Below, piece by piece: positions 39,476-48,282 of a stretch of 64,000 bases of DNA. This stretch comes from Streptomyces formicae (GTDB lineage Bacteria > Actinomycetota > Actinomycetes > Streptomycetales > Streptomycetaceae), in assembly GCF_022647665.1 (NCBI RefSeq), contig NZ_CP071872.1, positions 1,674,001-1,738,000 on the forward strand, read 5' to 3'. Positions within the stretch are counted from its first letter, which is position 1; each line of letters opens with the position of its first letter. The position numbers and the translations under genes are program-made. Under the pieces are notes generated by a model. It ran no database searches, was not told the origin of the DNA, and saw nothing but the letters and a program-made list of their open reading frames with translations.

Positions 39476-39711
39476 GCGCACTGCAGAAGGCCAAGGGTTT
39501 CAAGAAGTCCCGCACCGGGACCTACGTGTCCATGGCCACCACCGCCTTCGGAGCCGTCGGCGTCGCGAAGCAGGCCAAGAAGGCCCGTATGGAGCACGAC
39601 ACGCTCCGGCTGATCGACGCTGCCGTGTCCGCCGCCGCCATCATCACCGGACTCGCCATCCTCTACCGGGAGCTCAAGCGCCTGGGCGACGACGACGTCC
39701 TGCTGGGCTGA
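39472..39711 (+). CDS. Conserved small membrane protein between gatA and gatB
   Basis: A 79-residue protein starting at a GTG that overlaps the gatA stop and ending 15 bp before gatB. The first 45 residues are basic ([23 protein letters not shown]), then a helix [19 protein letters not shown] that is long enough to span a membrane, then [12 protein letters not shown] do not recognise a named family. Tight spacing inside gatCAB implies co-expression with the amidotransferase and perhaps a role anchoring or modulating it; this is inference only. A plain hypothetical that happens to share the operon is equally possible. Confidence 0.8.
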   Translation: MSALQKAKGFKKSRTGTYVSMATTAFGAVGVAKQAKKARMEHDTLRLIDAAVSAAAIITGLAILYRELKRLGDDDVLLG

Positions 39712-39726
39712 GAGGGAAGTTTCACC

Positions 39727-41241
39727 GTGACCGTCACGACTGACCTGGTGTCGTACGAGGACGCTCTTGCGTCGTACGACCCCGTCATGGGCCTGGAGGT
39801 CCATGTCGAACTCGGCACCAGGACCAAGATGTTCTGCGGCTGCTCGACCGAGCTGGGCGCCGAGCCCAACTCGCAGACCTGCCCCACCTGCCTCGGCCTG
39901 CCCGGCTCGCTGCCGGTGATGAACGCCGTGGGCGTCGAGTCCGCCATCAAGATCGGCCTCGCGCTGCACTGCGACATCGCCGAGTGGTGCCGCTTCGCCC
40001 GGAAGAACTACTTCTATCCGGACATGCCGAAGAACTTCCAGACCTCGCAGTACGACGAGCCGATCGCCTACAACGGCTATCTGGACGTCCAGATGGAGGA
40101 CGGCGAGGTCTTCCGCGTCGAGATCGAGCGCGCCCACATGGAGGAGGACACCGGCAAGTCGACGCACGTCGGCGGCGCCACCGGCCGTATCCACGGGGCA
40201 TCCCACTCCCTGCTCGACTACAACCGCGCCGGCATTCCGCTGATCGAGATCGTCACCAAGCCGATCGTCGGCGCCGGTGACCGCGCACCCGAGGTCGCCA
40301 AGGCGTACGTCGCCGAGCTGCGCGAGCTCATCCGGGCCCTCGGGGTCTCCGAGGCCCGCATGGAGATGGGCCAGATGCGCTGCGACGTGAACCTGTCGCT
40401 GATGCCGAAGGGCACGGAGACGTTCGGCACCCGCAGCGAGACGAAGAACGTCAACTCGCTGCGCAGCGTCGAGCGGGCCGTGCGGTACGAGATCGGCCGC
40501 CACGCCGCCGTCCTGAACGACGGAGGCAAGATCGTCCAGGAGACCCGCCACTTCCACGAGGAGGACGGCTCGACGACCTCGGGCCGGGTGAAGGAGGAGG
40601 CCGAGGACTACCGGTACTTCCCGGAGCCCGACCTCGTGCCCGTCGCCCCGTCCCGTGAGTGGGTCGAGGAGCTGCGGGCGGGACTGCCCGAGCTGCCGCG
40701 CGTGCGCCGCAACCGGCTCCGCGAGGAGTGGGGCATCTCCGAGCACGACATGCAGTCGATCCTCAACGCGGGCGCGGTCGACCTGATCGAGGCCACGATC
40801 AAGGCGGGCGCCGACTCCGTCTCCGCCCGCAAGTGGTGGATGGGCGAGCTGGCGCGCAACGCCAACGAGGCGGGCACGTCGCTCGAGGCGCTGGCCATCA
40901 CGCCGGAGCAGGTCGCCCGGGTGTCGGCGCTGGTCGCCGACGGTTCGCTCAACGACAAGCTGGCCCGGCAGGTGATCGAAGGCGTCCTCGCAGGCGAGGG
41001 CGGTCCGGACACCGTCGTGGAGAAGCGCGGCCTGAAGGTCGTCTCGGACGAGGGCGCGCTCGGCGCGGCCGTCGACGAGGCGATCGCCGGCAACGCGGCG
41101 ATCGCGGACAAGATCCGCGCCGGTAAGGTCGCGGCGGCCGGTGCTCTGGTCGGCGCGGTCATGAAGGCCACCCGCGGCCAGGCCGACGCGGCCCGCGTCA
41201 AGGAACTGATCCTGGAGAAGCTGGGCGTCAGCGAGGGCTGA
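39727..41241 (+). CDS. gatB: Aspartyl/glutamyl-tRNA amidotransferase subunit B
   Basis: A 504-residue subunit that activates the carboxyl of Glu/Asp on tRNA with [23 protein letters not shown] starts the cradle domain with zinc cysteines (MFCGCS and TCPTC), [14 protein letters not shown] and [14 protein letters not shown] follow, and the YqeY-like C-terminal domain ends with [10 protein letters not shown]. It completes the operon and is followed by a strong terminator. Start GTG 39727 is preceded by AGAGGGAAG. Confidence 0.97.
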   Translation: MTVTTDLVSYEDALASYDPVMGLEVHVELGTRTKMFCGCSTELGAEPNSQTCPTCLGLPGSLPVMNAVGVESAIKIGLALHCDIAEWCRFARKNYFYPDMPKNFQTSQYDEPIAYNGYLDVQMEDGEVFRVEIERAHMEEDTGKSTHVGGATGRIHGASHSLLDYNRAGIPLIEIVTKPIVGAGDRAPEVAKAYVAELRELIRALGVSEARMEMGQMRCDVNLSLMPKGTETFGTRSETKNVNSLRSVERAVRYEIGRHAAVLNDGGKIVQETRHFHEEDGSTTSGRVKEEAEDYRYFPEPDLVPVAPSREWVEELRAGLPELPRVRRNRLREEWGISEHDMQSILNAGAVDLIEATIKAGADSVSARKWWMGELARNANEAGTSLEALAITPEQVARVSALVADGSLNDKLARQVIEGVLAGEGGPDTVVEKRGLKVVSDEGALGAAVDEAIAGNAAIADKIRAGKVAAAGALVGAVMKATRGQADAARVKELILEKLGVSEG

Positions 41242-41263
41242 GCCGACCGGGCTCTGCACAGGG

Positions 41264-41294
41264 AGGGGCGGGACGCCGAGGGTGTCCCGCCCCT
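41264..41294 (+). terminator. Terminator of the gatCAB operon
   Basis: AGGGGCGGGAC pairs with GTCCCGCCCCT, loop of 9 bases; an 11-bp stem, 23 bp beyond gatB. Confidence 0.85.
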
Positions 41295-41355
41295 CTGCTG
41301 CGTGGGCGTGGGCGAACGGCGGGTGGCGAGCCTGCGCTTCGGCGCGGCGCGGCGC

Positions 41356-41374
41356 GGGGCGGGGCGGGGCGGGG
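41356..41374 (+). repeat. G-quadruplex motif, four GGGG runs
   Basis: Four runs of exactly GGGG separated by single C bases (41356-41359, 41361-41364, 41366-41369, 41371-41374). It lies between gatB and a convergent gene of unknown function. Confidence 0.8.
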
Positions 41375-41430
41375 CGGCGCGGCGACGGCGGACGGTCGGC
41401 ACGGCGCGGTCAGGGGAGCCGTGCTCGGGG

Positions 41431-42354
41431 TCAGGGCGTGCGTATGCCCAGGCCCGGGAGCCAGAGTTCACCGCGGTTGTTGACGCCGATGTCCTGGGCC
41501 GTCAGCTCGTCCGGAGCGACCGCTCCGCGGGTGCGGAGCTCGGTGACGGTCAGGCGGGCGGTCACGGCAGGTGAGGCCTCGTGGGTCTCGGGGAAGGCCG
41601 ACTGCCACCAGCCCCGGTCGTGGGTGTGCCAGCCGCGCTCCCACATCTGCCGCGCATGCTCCGGTCCCTGCCCCGCGTCCCGGTCGTCGACGGCCACCGC
41701 CAGGCCCTCGTCCGGGCTGTACGACACGACCAGTTGCCGGAGCGGGTCCCGGCCGGAGACGAGCGTGAACCCCGCCCACTCACCCGGCACCTGCACCGGC
41801 AGCTGCTCGGCCCAGGCCGCGAGCATCAGCCCCAGGGCCCTCTCCAGGTGCTCCCATGAACCGGCGAGCGGAGCGGCGGGGCGGGCGGCCGGGCGCTCCC
41901 CGGGGCCGCTCCGGTACAACTGCCAGCTGTACGGCAGGAGATCGACGTCCTGCGGCTCGGCCGCCGACCAGGCCCCGCCCCAGGCGAAGCGCCGGTGCTC
42001 CTCGTCCTCCAGCGTCTCGGGCCGGTGCACCGACAGTCCGGCGCCGAACCGGTCGCCGGCCAGCAGCACCAGCCGGCGGCCGTCGCGCCAGCGGATGCTC
42101 GGCCCGCGCGTCGATCCGCCGTACAGCGTCGGCTCGCCGATCCTGGCCACGATCGCCTCGTACACCTCGCGGAACGCCTCGCGCCGCTGCACGGGCGCCG
42201 TCCGCGCCCCGTACGACACGACCGTGACCGGTGGGCGGCCGAAGTGCGCCTCCGGTCCGTCGTGCAGCAGCTCCGCGAGCCGCGCCGCCTCCGCGGGCGT
42301 GCCGACGGTGATGATCTCCGATTCCCCCGTGTGCGATGCCCCCGTGTCGGTCAT
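41431..42354 (-). CDS. Uncharacterised Streptomyces protein
   Basis: A 307-residue soluble protein. The first part IITVGTPAEAARLAELL and VTVVSYGARTAPVQRREAF suggests an alpha/beta fold. Middle residues include ERALGLMLAAWAEQLPVQVPG and a tryptophan-rich WERGWHTHDRGWWQSAFPE. No catalytic pattern that I can name. ATG 42354 is used; an in-frame ATG further upstream would extend it to about 359 residues and overlap the promoter of the phospholipase gene divergent to it. No operon partner. Confidence 0.65.
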   Translation of the reverse strand: MTDTGASHTGESEIITVGTPAEAARLAELLHDGPEAHFGRPPVTVVSYGARTAPVQRREAFREVYEAIVARIGEPTLYGGSTRGPSIRWRDGRRLVLLAGDRFGAGLSVHRPETLEDEEHRRFAWGGAWSAAEPQDVDLLPYSWQLYRSGPGERPAARPAAPLAGSWEHLERALGLMLAAWAEQLPVQVPGEWAGFTLVSGRDPLRQLVVSYSPDEGLAVAVDDRDAGQGPEHARQMWERGWHTHDRGWWQSAFPETHEASPAVTARLTVTELRTRGAVAPDELTAQDIGVNNRGELWLPGLGIRTP

Positions 42355-42558
42355 GTGCCCATGCTGCCAGGCGCTGCTGACAACGATGCCATTTCCCGGG
42401 ATCCCGGATTCCACTGCCGCGGTGATCGCGTGGCGTGATCTCGCCGGGACTCCCCGGAGCGCCACTTGGACGTTCATGCGGCAGTCGTCCGTGGGCCTTT
42501 CGTCCGCCATCTGCCCTCACTAGCTTCCCGGCCACAACGCGCGACTCGGGAGGATCAC

Positions 42559-44655
42559 TTGGCCACGGACATCTCACGGCGACGGCTGTTCGCACTCGGC
42601 GGAGGCGCCCTCGGTGCCGCGGCCGCCGGGTCCCTGCTGCCGCCCTCCCTGCAGGCGGCGCTGGCGGCCGAGCCGCCCTCCGGCGGGCTCCGCGCGATCA
42701 AGCACGTGGTCGTCCTGATGCAGGAGAACCGCTCTTTCGACCACTACTTCGGCACCCTCCGCGGTGTCCGTGGCTTCGGCGACCGCAACGCCGTCGAACT
42801 CCCCTCCGGGAAGACGGTCTTCGAGCAGCCCGACGCGCAGCGCACCGTGCTGCCCTTCCCAGTTCGCGACGCCGCCGAGACGCAGCAGAAGGACCTCCAG
42901 TACATCGGCGATCTCGACCACTCCTGGAGCGGCGGGGCCAAGGCATGGCGCGACGGCTGGATGGACGGCTGGATCGCGGCCAAGTCCGCGGCCACCATGG
43001 CGTACTACGACCGCCGTGACATCCCGCTGCACTACGAGCTCGCCGACACCTTCACCATCTGCGACGCCTACCACTCCTCGGTCCACACCTCGACGAGCCC
43101 CAACCGCAACCATCTGTGGAGCGGCTGGACGGGCTTCGAGGCCGACGGCAGCCGGGCCGTGACCAACGCCGCGTACTCCGAGGGCAGCCACCCCGGCTAC
43201 CCGTGGCCCACGTACGCCGAGCGGCTGGAGAAGGCGGGCCGCACCTGGAAGACGTACCAGGAGTGGGAGAACTTCACCGACAACAACATCGAGTTCTTCA
43301 CCACCTTCAAGAAGATCGCGCGGAAGGCGCTCGCCCGGGCCGGCGACTTCACGTACATGGAGGCCTTCTACGCGAAGGTCCGCGACACCTCCGACACCGC
43401 CGAACGGGACCGGCTGCTGGCTGCCCTGGAGGAGGGCGTCGCCACCCTCACCCCGGAGGAGCGCTCGCTCTTCGAGCGCGGGCTGCGGCGCGGTGAGACC
43501 GGCTCGCTCGCCGACCAGTTCCGCGCGGACGTCGCAGCGGGCACGCTGCCCGAGGTCTCGTATCTCGTGCCGTCCGCGGTCGACTCGGAGCACCCCGGCA
43601 CGTCGTCCCCGATCGCCTCCGCCACGCTGGTCTACAAGGTGCTGGACGCCCTCGGCTCGCACCCCGACGTCTGGCGGCACACGGTCGTGCTGATCAACTA
43701 CGACGAGAACGACGGTTTCTACGACCACGTGCCGCCGCCGGTGCCGCCCGCCGGCAACACCGACGAGCGCTGGCAGGGCCTGCCCACCGGCCTCGGCATC
43801 CGGGTGCCGCTGCTCGTCGTCTCGCCGTGGAGCGTCGGCGGCTACGTCTGCTCCGAGGTCTTCGACCACAGCTCGGTGGTCCGCTTCCTGGAGAAGTGGA
43901 CGGGGATCGAGGAGCCCAACATCACCGCCTGGCGGCGCACCGTCACCGGCGACCTGACCTCGGCCTTCGACTTCCGCCGCGGGCACTCGCAGCCGGAGGT
44001 CGAGCAGCCCGGCGTGATCCCGCCGTTCACCGGCCGGTGGCGGCCGCAGCCGCCGGCGGTCCAGCAGATGCCGGTGCAGGAGCCCGGAGCGCGACGCGCC
44101 CGCCCGCTGCCGTACCAGCCGGACGCCTCCGTGAAGCTCGGCGACGCAGCGCTGACGGTGGCCCTCAGCAACACGGGCCGCGCGAGCGCGCACTTCGCTC
44201 TGTACCCGTACGCCGGTGAGTTCCCCGTCCCGCAGCACAAGGACGTCAGGGGCCAGGGGCAGTGGAGCGTGCCTCTCGCCGGGGACGTCTACCGCTTCAC
44301 GATCACCGGGCCGAACGGCTTCCGCCGCGAGTTCGCCGGCCGCGCCGTCGGCGCGGGCGCCGAGGTCACGTCGCGCATCGACCACCACGACCGCGACCTG
44401 CACCTCACGCTCCGCAACAACGGCGACCGCGCGATCACCTTCACCGTCCGCCCGCTCGGCTATGTCGACGACGAGGACCTGCGCGACTGGACCCGGGAGT
44501 TCACAGTCAAGCCCGGCCGCAGCCGCACCGTCGTCCACTCGGCGGCCGACGCCCACGGCTGGTACGACGTCGAGGTGACCGCGGACGGCGACGTCGGCTT
44601 CCGCCGGCGTCTGATGGGGCACATCGAGAACGGCCGTCCCAGCGTCTCCGGCTGA
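42559..44655 (+). CDS. Phospholipase C, Tat-exported (second copy)
   Basis: A 698-residue protein beginning at TTG 42559 with GGGAGGA 5 bases upstream. The leader SRRRLFALGGGALG is a twin-arginine signal. Catalytic motifs VVVLMQENRSFDHYFGTLRG, SEHPGTSSP, YDENDGFYDHVPPP and FDHSSVVRFLE, then two C-terminal DUF756 repeats. It shares this plan with the 33869-35851 protein but the EHPxxGPxxG segment is changed to EHPGTSSP, so substrate range may differ. It is isolated, with the MMPL gene 213 bp downstream. Confidence 0.9.
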   Translation: MATDISRRRLFALGGGALGAAAAGSLLPPSLQAALAAEPPSGGLRAIKHVVVLMQENRSFDHYFGTLRGVRGFGDRNAVELPSGKTVFEQPDAQRTVLPFPVRDAAETQQKDLQYIGDLDHSWSGGAKAWRDGWMDGWIAAKSAATMAYYDRRDIPLHYELADTFTICDAYHSSVHTSTSPNRNHLWSGWTGFEADGSRAVTNAAYSEGSHPGYPWPTYAERLEKAGRTWKTYQEWENFTDNNIEFFTTFKKIARKALARAGDFTYMEAFYAKVRDTSDTAERDRLLAALEEGVATLTPEERSLFERGLRRGETGSLADQFRADVAAGTLPEVSYLVPSAVDSEHPGTSSPIASATLVYKVLDALGSHPDVWRHTVVLINYDENDGFYDHVPPPVPPAGNTDERWQGLPTGLGIRVPLLVVSPWSVGGYVCSEVFDHSSVVRFLEKWTGIEEPNITAWRRTVTGDLTSAFDFRRGHSQPEVEQPGVIPPFTGRWRPQPPAVQQMPVQEPGARRARPLPYQPDASVKLGDAALTVALSNTGRASAHFALYPYAGEFPVPQHKDVRGQGQWSVPLAGDVYRFTITGPNGFRREFAGRAVGAGAEVTSRIDHHDRDLHLTLRNNGDRAITFTVRPLGYVDDEDLRDWTREFTVKPGRSRTVVHSAADAHGWYDVEVTADGDVGFRRRLMGHIENGRPSVSG

Positions 44656-44868
44656 CGCCTGACCGGGCGGAGACGCCGGCGCTCCCGGGTGCGCGGGATA
44701 CGGGGATCGCGTTCCCCGCATTCCCCGCACCTCTGTGAGTATGACCACGAACCGGGCGAACAGGCACCAACGATCACCAACACCTGACAGAGTGATTCCC
44801 CATAAGGTCATGTGTTCTTTGCGGGCAGTTTCCGGTGAAGATCCACGAACCACCAGGGAGCTCGTCCG

Positions 44869-47277
44869 TTGGCCGCCATCGCCCGGTGGTGCATCAGGCA
44901 CCGTCTCGTCGCCGTCCTGCTCTGGCTGCTCGCGCTCGGCGGTGCATCGGCCTCGGCCACCCTCGCGGGCAGCGCGTACTCCAACGACTACGAGATCCCG
45001 GGCACCGAATCGGGGCGCGCCGCCCAGCTCCTCCAGGAGGGCTTCCCCGGACAGGGCGGGGCCGACGGCACCGTCGTCTGGCGCACGGCCCATGGCAGTG
45101 TCCGCGCCGCCGCCGTCGAGAAGCGCATGGTGAGAGCGCTCGACGAGATCGCCCGGCTGGACGGGGTCGCTTCGGTCACCGGTCCGTACGACGCGGGCGG
45201 CGCCGAAGTCGGCGACGGAGCCGGCCGCGAAGGATCGGGCAAGGCGAGCAAGGCCGATAAGGCAAGCAAGGCCGACAAGTCGGGCAAGGCGGCTAAGGCG
45301 GATAAAGGAGAGAAAAAGGGCGAGGCGGGCAAGTCTGGCTCCGGCAAGGACCGTGAGCCCGCGGCCCGTTCGACCGGCGAGCCAGGGCAGACCGGCGAGC
45401 CAGGGCGGATCAGCGAGGACGGGCGCACCGCCTACGCCACCGTCACCTTCGACAAGCAGGCCGACGGCCTGCCCGTGAGTCAGGCGCAGGCCGTCGTCGA
45501 CACCGCCAAGTCCGCCGAGAGCGACACGCTCCGGGTCGAACTCGGCGGCAGCGCCGTCGCGCTGACCGAAGCGCCTTCCGGCCACGCTGCCGAGATCGTC
45601 GGAGTGGCCGTCGCCGCCGTCGTCCTCTTCCTCGCCTTCGGCTCGCTCGCCGCCAGTCTTCTGCCCATCGCCACCGCCCTGGTCGGTGTCGGCACGGCGT
45701 ACGCGGGCATCGGACTCCTCGGCCATGTCATGGACGTCGCCGACTTCGCCCCCATGTTGGGCCTGCTGATCGGCCTCGGTGTCGGCATCGACTACGCGCT
45801 GTTCATCGTCACCCGGCACCGCAAGGGCCTCAGACGCGGACTGCCCGTGGCCGAGGCCGCCGAGGAGGCGGTCGCGACCACCGGACGAGCCGTCGTCTTC
45901 GCCGGAGCGACCGTCTGCATCGCCCTGCTCGGCATGCTGATCCTGCGGCTCTCCTTCCTCAACGGAGTGGCGATCGCGGCCTGTCTCACGGTCGTCCTCA
46001 CCGTCGCCGCCTCCGTGACCCTGCTGCCCGCGCTGCTCTCCTTCATCGGGATGCGGGCGCTGAGCCGGCCCGAGCGACGCCGGCTCGCCCGGCGCGGACC
46101 CCGGCCCGAGCTGCCGACCGGATTCGCCGCGCGCTGGTCCGCCTTCGTCGAGCACCACCCGAAGGCGCTGGGCGCGGTCGCGGCCGTGGTGATGCTGGTG
46201 CTCGCCATCCCCACGTTCTCGCTCCATCTCGGCACCTCGGATCAGGGCAACGGTCCGGCGTCCAGCACGACGCGTGCGGCCTACGACCTGATCGCCGAGG
46301 GCTTCGGCCCCGGTGTCAACGGCCCGCTGGCCCTCGTGGCCGAGCTCGACGGCGCCGACGACCGGCTGGCGCTCGACGGGCTGCCCGCGACGCTCCGGGA
46401 CACCTCGGGCATCGCCTCCGTCGGGCCCGTGACGTACAACGGCAGCACCGACACCGCCGTGCTCACGGTCGTACCGGAGTCGTCGCCCCAGTCGGAGCGG
46501 ACCAGCGCCCTGGTCGACCGGCTGCGCGAGACCGTCCTGCCCGCCGCCGAGAGCGGCACCTCGCTGGAGGTCCACGTCGGCGGCGTGACCGCCGGCTACG
46601 ACGACTTCGCCCGGGTCATCGTCGGCAAACTGCCGCTCTTCGCGGGCGTCGTCATCGCGCTCGGCTGTCTGCTCCTGCTGCTCGCCTTCCGCTCCGTCGG
46701 CATCCCCCTCAAAGCCGCACTGATGAACGTGATGGCCGTCGCCTCCGCCTTCGGCGTCGTGGTGGCGATCTTCCAATGGGGCTGGGGCAGTGAGCTGCTC
46801 GGCCTGGGCAGCGCCGGACCGATCGAACCCTTCCTGCCCGTGATCATGATCTCCGTGCTCTTCGGGCTGTCCATGGACTACCAGGTCTTCCTCGTCAGCC
46901 GGATGTACGAGGAGTGGCTGGAGACCGGGGACAACAGGCGGGCCGTCCGGGTCGGCCTCGCCGAGACCAGCCGCGTGATCAACTCGGCGGCGATCATCAT
47001 GATCTCCGTGTTCCTCGCGTTCGTGCTCAGCGGGGACCGGGTCATCGCGATGTTCGGCATCGGCCTCGCCGCGGCCGTCGCCCTGGACGCCTTCGTGCTC
47101 CGTACGCTCCTCGTGCCCGCGCTGATGCACCTGCTGGGCGGCGCCAACTGGTGGCTGCCCGGGTGGCTGGAGCGGCGGCTGCCACGCATCAGCATCGAAA
47201 CTCCCGCGAACCGTGAGTGTCCGCGTGCGAGGATCCCGGACATGCGCATGAGCGAGGACAGCCCGCTCGCGCGGTAG
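44869..47277 (+). CDS. MMPL/RND-family transporter
   Basis: An 802-residue, 11- or 12-helix transporter related to mycobacterial MmpL and actinorhodin-type RND pumps. TM1 is IARWCIRHRLVAVLLWLLAL; the TM4 proton-relay GVGIDYALFIVTRHRKG and the second-half FGLSMDYQVFLVSRMYEEWL motifs with Asp-Tyr are intact. The first outside loop contains an abrupt Lys/Ala/Gly/Asp-rich insert (KASKADKASKADK..., about residues 124-162) with A-rich codons unlike the rest. It probably exports a lipid or hydrophobic compound using the proton gradient. TTG 44869 has CAGGGAGCTC about 10 bases upstream. Confidence 0.85.
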   Translation: MAAIARWCIRHRLVAVLLWLLALGGASASATLAGSAYSNDYEIPGTESGRAAQLLQEGFPGQGGADGTVVWRTAHGSVRAAAVEKRMVRALDEIARLDGVASVTGPYDAGGAEVGDGAGREGSGKASKADKASKADKSGKAAKADKGEKKGEAGKSGSGKDREPAARSTGEPGQTGEPGRISEDGRTAYATVTFDKQADGLPVSQAQAVVDTAKSAESDTLRVELGGSAVALTEAPSGHAAEIVGVAVAAVVLFLAFGSLAASLLPIATALVGVGTAYAGIGLLGHVMDVADFAPMLGLLIGLGVGIDYALFIVTRHRKGLRRGLPVAEAAEEAVATTGRAVVFAGATVCIALLGMLILRLSFLNGVAIAACLTVVLTVAASVTLLPALLSFIGMRALSRPERRRLARRGPRPELPTGFAARWSAFVEHHPKALGAVAAVVMLVLAIPTFSLHLGTSDQGNGPASSTTRAAYDLIAEGFGPGVNGPLALVAELDGADDRLALDGLPATLRDTSGIASVGPVTYNGSTDTAVLTVVPESSPQSERTSALVDRLRETVLPAAESGTSLEVHVGGVTAGYDDFARVIVGKLPLFAGVVIALGCLLLLLAFRSVGIPLKAALMNVMAVASAFGVVVAIFQWGWGSELLGLGSAGPIEPFLPVIMISVLFGLSMDYQVFLVSRMYEEWLETGDNRRAVRVGLAETSRVINSAAIIMISVFLAFVLSGDRVIAMFGIGLAAAVALDAFVLRTLLVPALMHLLGGANWWLPGWLERRLPRISIETPANRECPRARIPDMRMSEDSPLAR

Positions 47278-47313
47278 CCCGGACACATCGACCACGAATC
47301 GACAAGGAGCGGG

Positions 47314-47910
47314 ATGTTCTCCATATCCCTGGGAGACGGCGCCGAACTGCAGAACCTCGAACCGTGGCAGACCGAGGAATTCCTCGCCCATGTCGAGCGA
47401 GCGCGCGAGTACGCCGGCCCATGGGTGCCCTTCACGGTGACGGTCACCGACACCGAGACCGCCCGCACCTTCCTCCAGAGCTACGCCGACAAGCAGGCCG
47501 CGGACACGGGCCGGCTCTACGGCATCCGGCTCGACGGCACCCTCGTCGGCGGCGTGCTCTTCCGGGTCTTCGACACCCGGAACGAGTACTGCGAGGTCGG
47601 CGTCTGGCTGGAGCCCTCCGCGGCCGGCCGCGGACTCATCACCAAGGCCGTCACGCACCTCATCGACTGGGTGGTCGACGAGCGCGGCATGCACCGCGTC
47701 GAATGGCTCGCCTCCTCCGCCAACCACCGCTCCATCGGCGTCGCCAAGCGGCTCGGCTTCACCCTCGACGGCGTCCTGCGCGAGAGCTTCCCCTGGCAGG
47801 GCATGCGCCACGACATGGAGGTCTGGTCCGTGCTCGCCCCCGAGTGGCGGGAACGGCGCACGGCGGAACACGACGACCACCGGGCGGCCCGGGCCGACAG
47901 CAGCAGCTGA
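47314..47910 (+). CDS. GNAT acetyltransferase, RimJ/RimL type
   Basis: A 198-residue acetyltransferase. EYCEVGVWLEPSAAGRGLIT is the acetyl-CoA loop and VEWLASSANHRSIGVAKRLGFTLDGVLRE the C-terminal GNAT motif, as in ribosomal-protein alanine acetyltransferases. It should acetylate a protein N-terminus or other amine. ATG 47314 has AAGGAGCGGG upstream. It follows the transporter by 36 bp, so it may share its transcript. A strong double-stem hairpin lies after it. Confidence 0.85.
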   Translation: MFSISLGDGAELQNLEPWQTEEFLAHVERAREYAGPWVPFTVTVTDTETARTFLQSYADKQAADTGRLYGIRLDGTLVGGVLFRVFDTRNEYCEVGVWLEPSAAGRGLITKAVTHLIDWVVDERGMHRVEWLASSANHRSIGVAKRLGFTLDGVLRESFPWQGMRHDMEVWSVLAPEWRERRTAEHDDHRAARADSSS

Positions 47911-47919
47911 CCCCTGAGG

Positions 47920-47971
47920 CGGGGGCCTTAGAGAGGACCGGTGCACCGGGACACCGCGCCTAAGGCCCCCG
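47920..47971 (+). terminator. Terminator after the GNAT gene
   Basis: CGGGGGCCTTAG (47920-47931) pairs exactly with CTAAGGCCCCCG (47960-47971), 12 bp, with an inner CCGGTGCACCGG stem in the loop. Confidence 0.85.
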
Positions 47972-48089
47972 GGCCGCGAAGATGCGGCACTCTCCCGATG
48001 CGGGCGCACCCCCTGGGAGACGAGAGTCGAGGCATCGCAGAACGCGAGGCTCACACGAGCCGCCGACACCTCGACCCAGGGAGAACCCC

Positions 48090-48272
48090 ATGTTCGCGTA
48101 CGAACTCCACCAGGTGATGCAGGCCGAACTGATCCGCCGCGCCGACGCCGAGCGGCTGCTCCGCGAGGCGCGCCAGGCACGCCGGTCCGCCCGGCTGTCC
48201 GCCCGCCGGTCCGCCGAGAACGATCCCGAAGGGCGGGTGAGTACCCGGAGCCGGTTCGCTCGGGCCGCCTGA
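48090..48272 (+). CDS. Small Arg/Ala-rich protein
   Basis: A 60-residue protein beginning MFAYELHQVMQAELIRRAD, followed by helical Arg/Ala-rich REARQARRSARLSARRSAE and a C-terminal SRFARAA. The ATG at 48090 follows AGGGAG at a good distance. The pattern of a strong helix with basic residues suggests a DNA- or nucleic-acid-binding or regulatory peptide; I do not recognise a family. The next gene starts 10 bp later. Confidence 0.65.
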   Translation: MFAYELHQVMQAELIRRADAERLLREARQARRSARLSARRSAENDPEGRVSTRSRFARAA

Positions 48273-48282
48273 CCGCCCCGCC

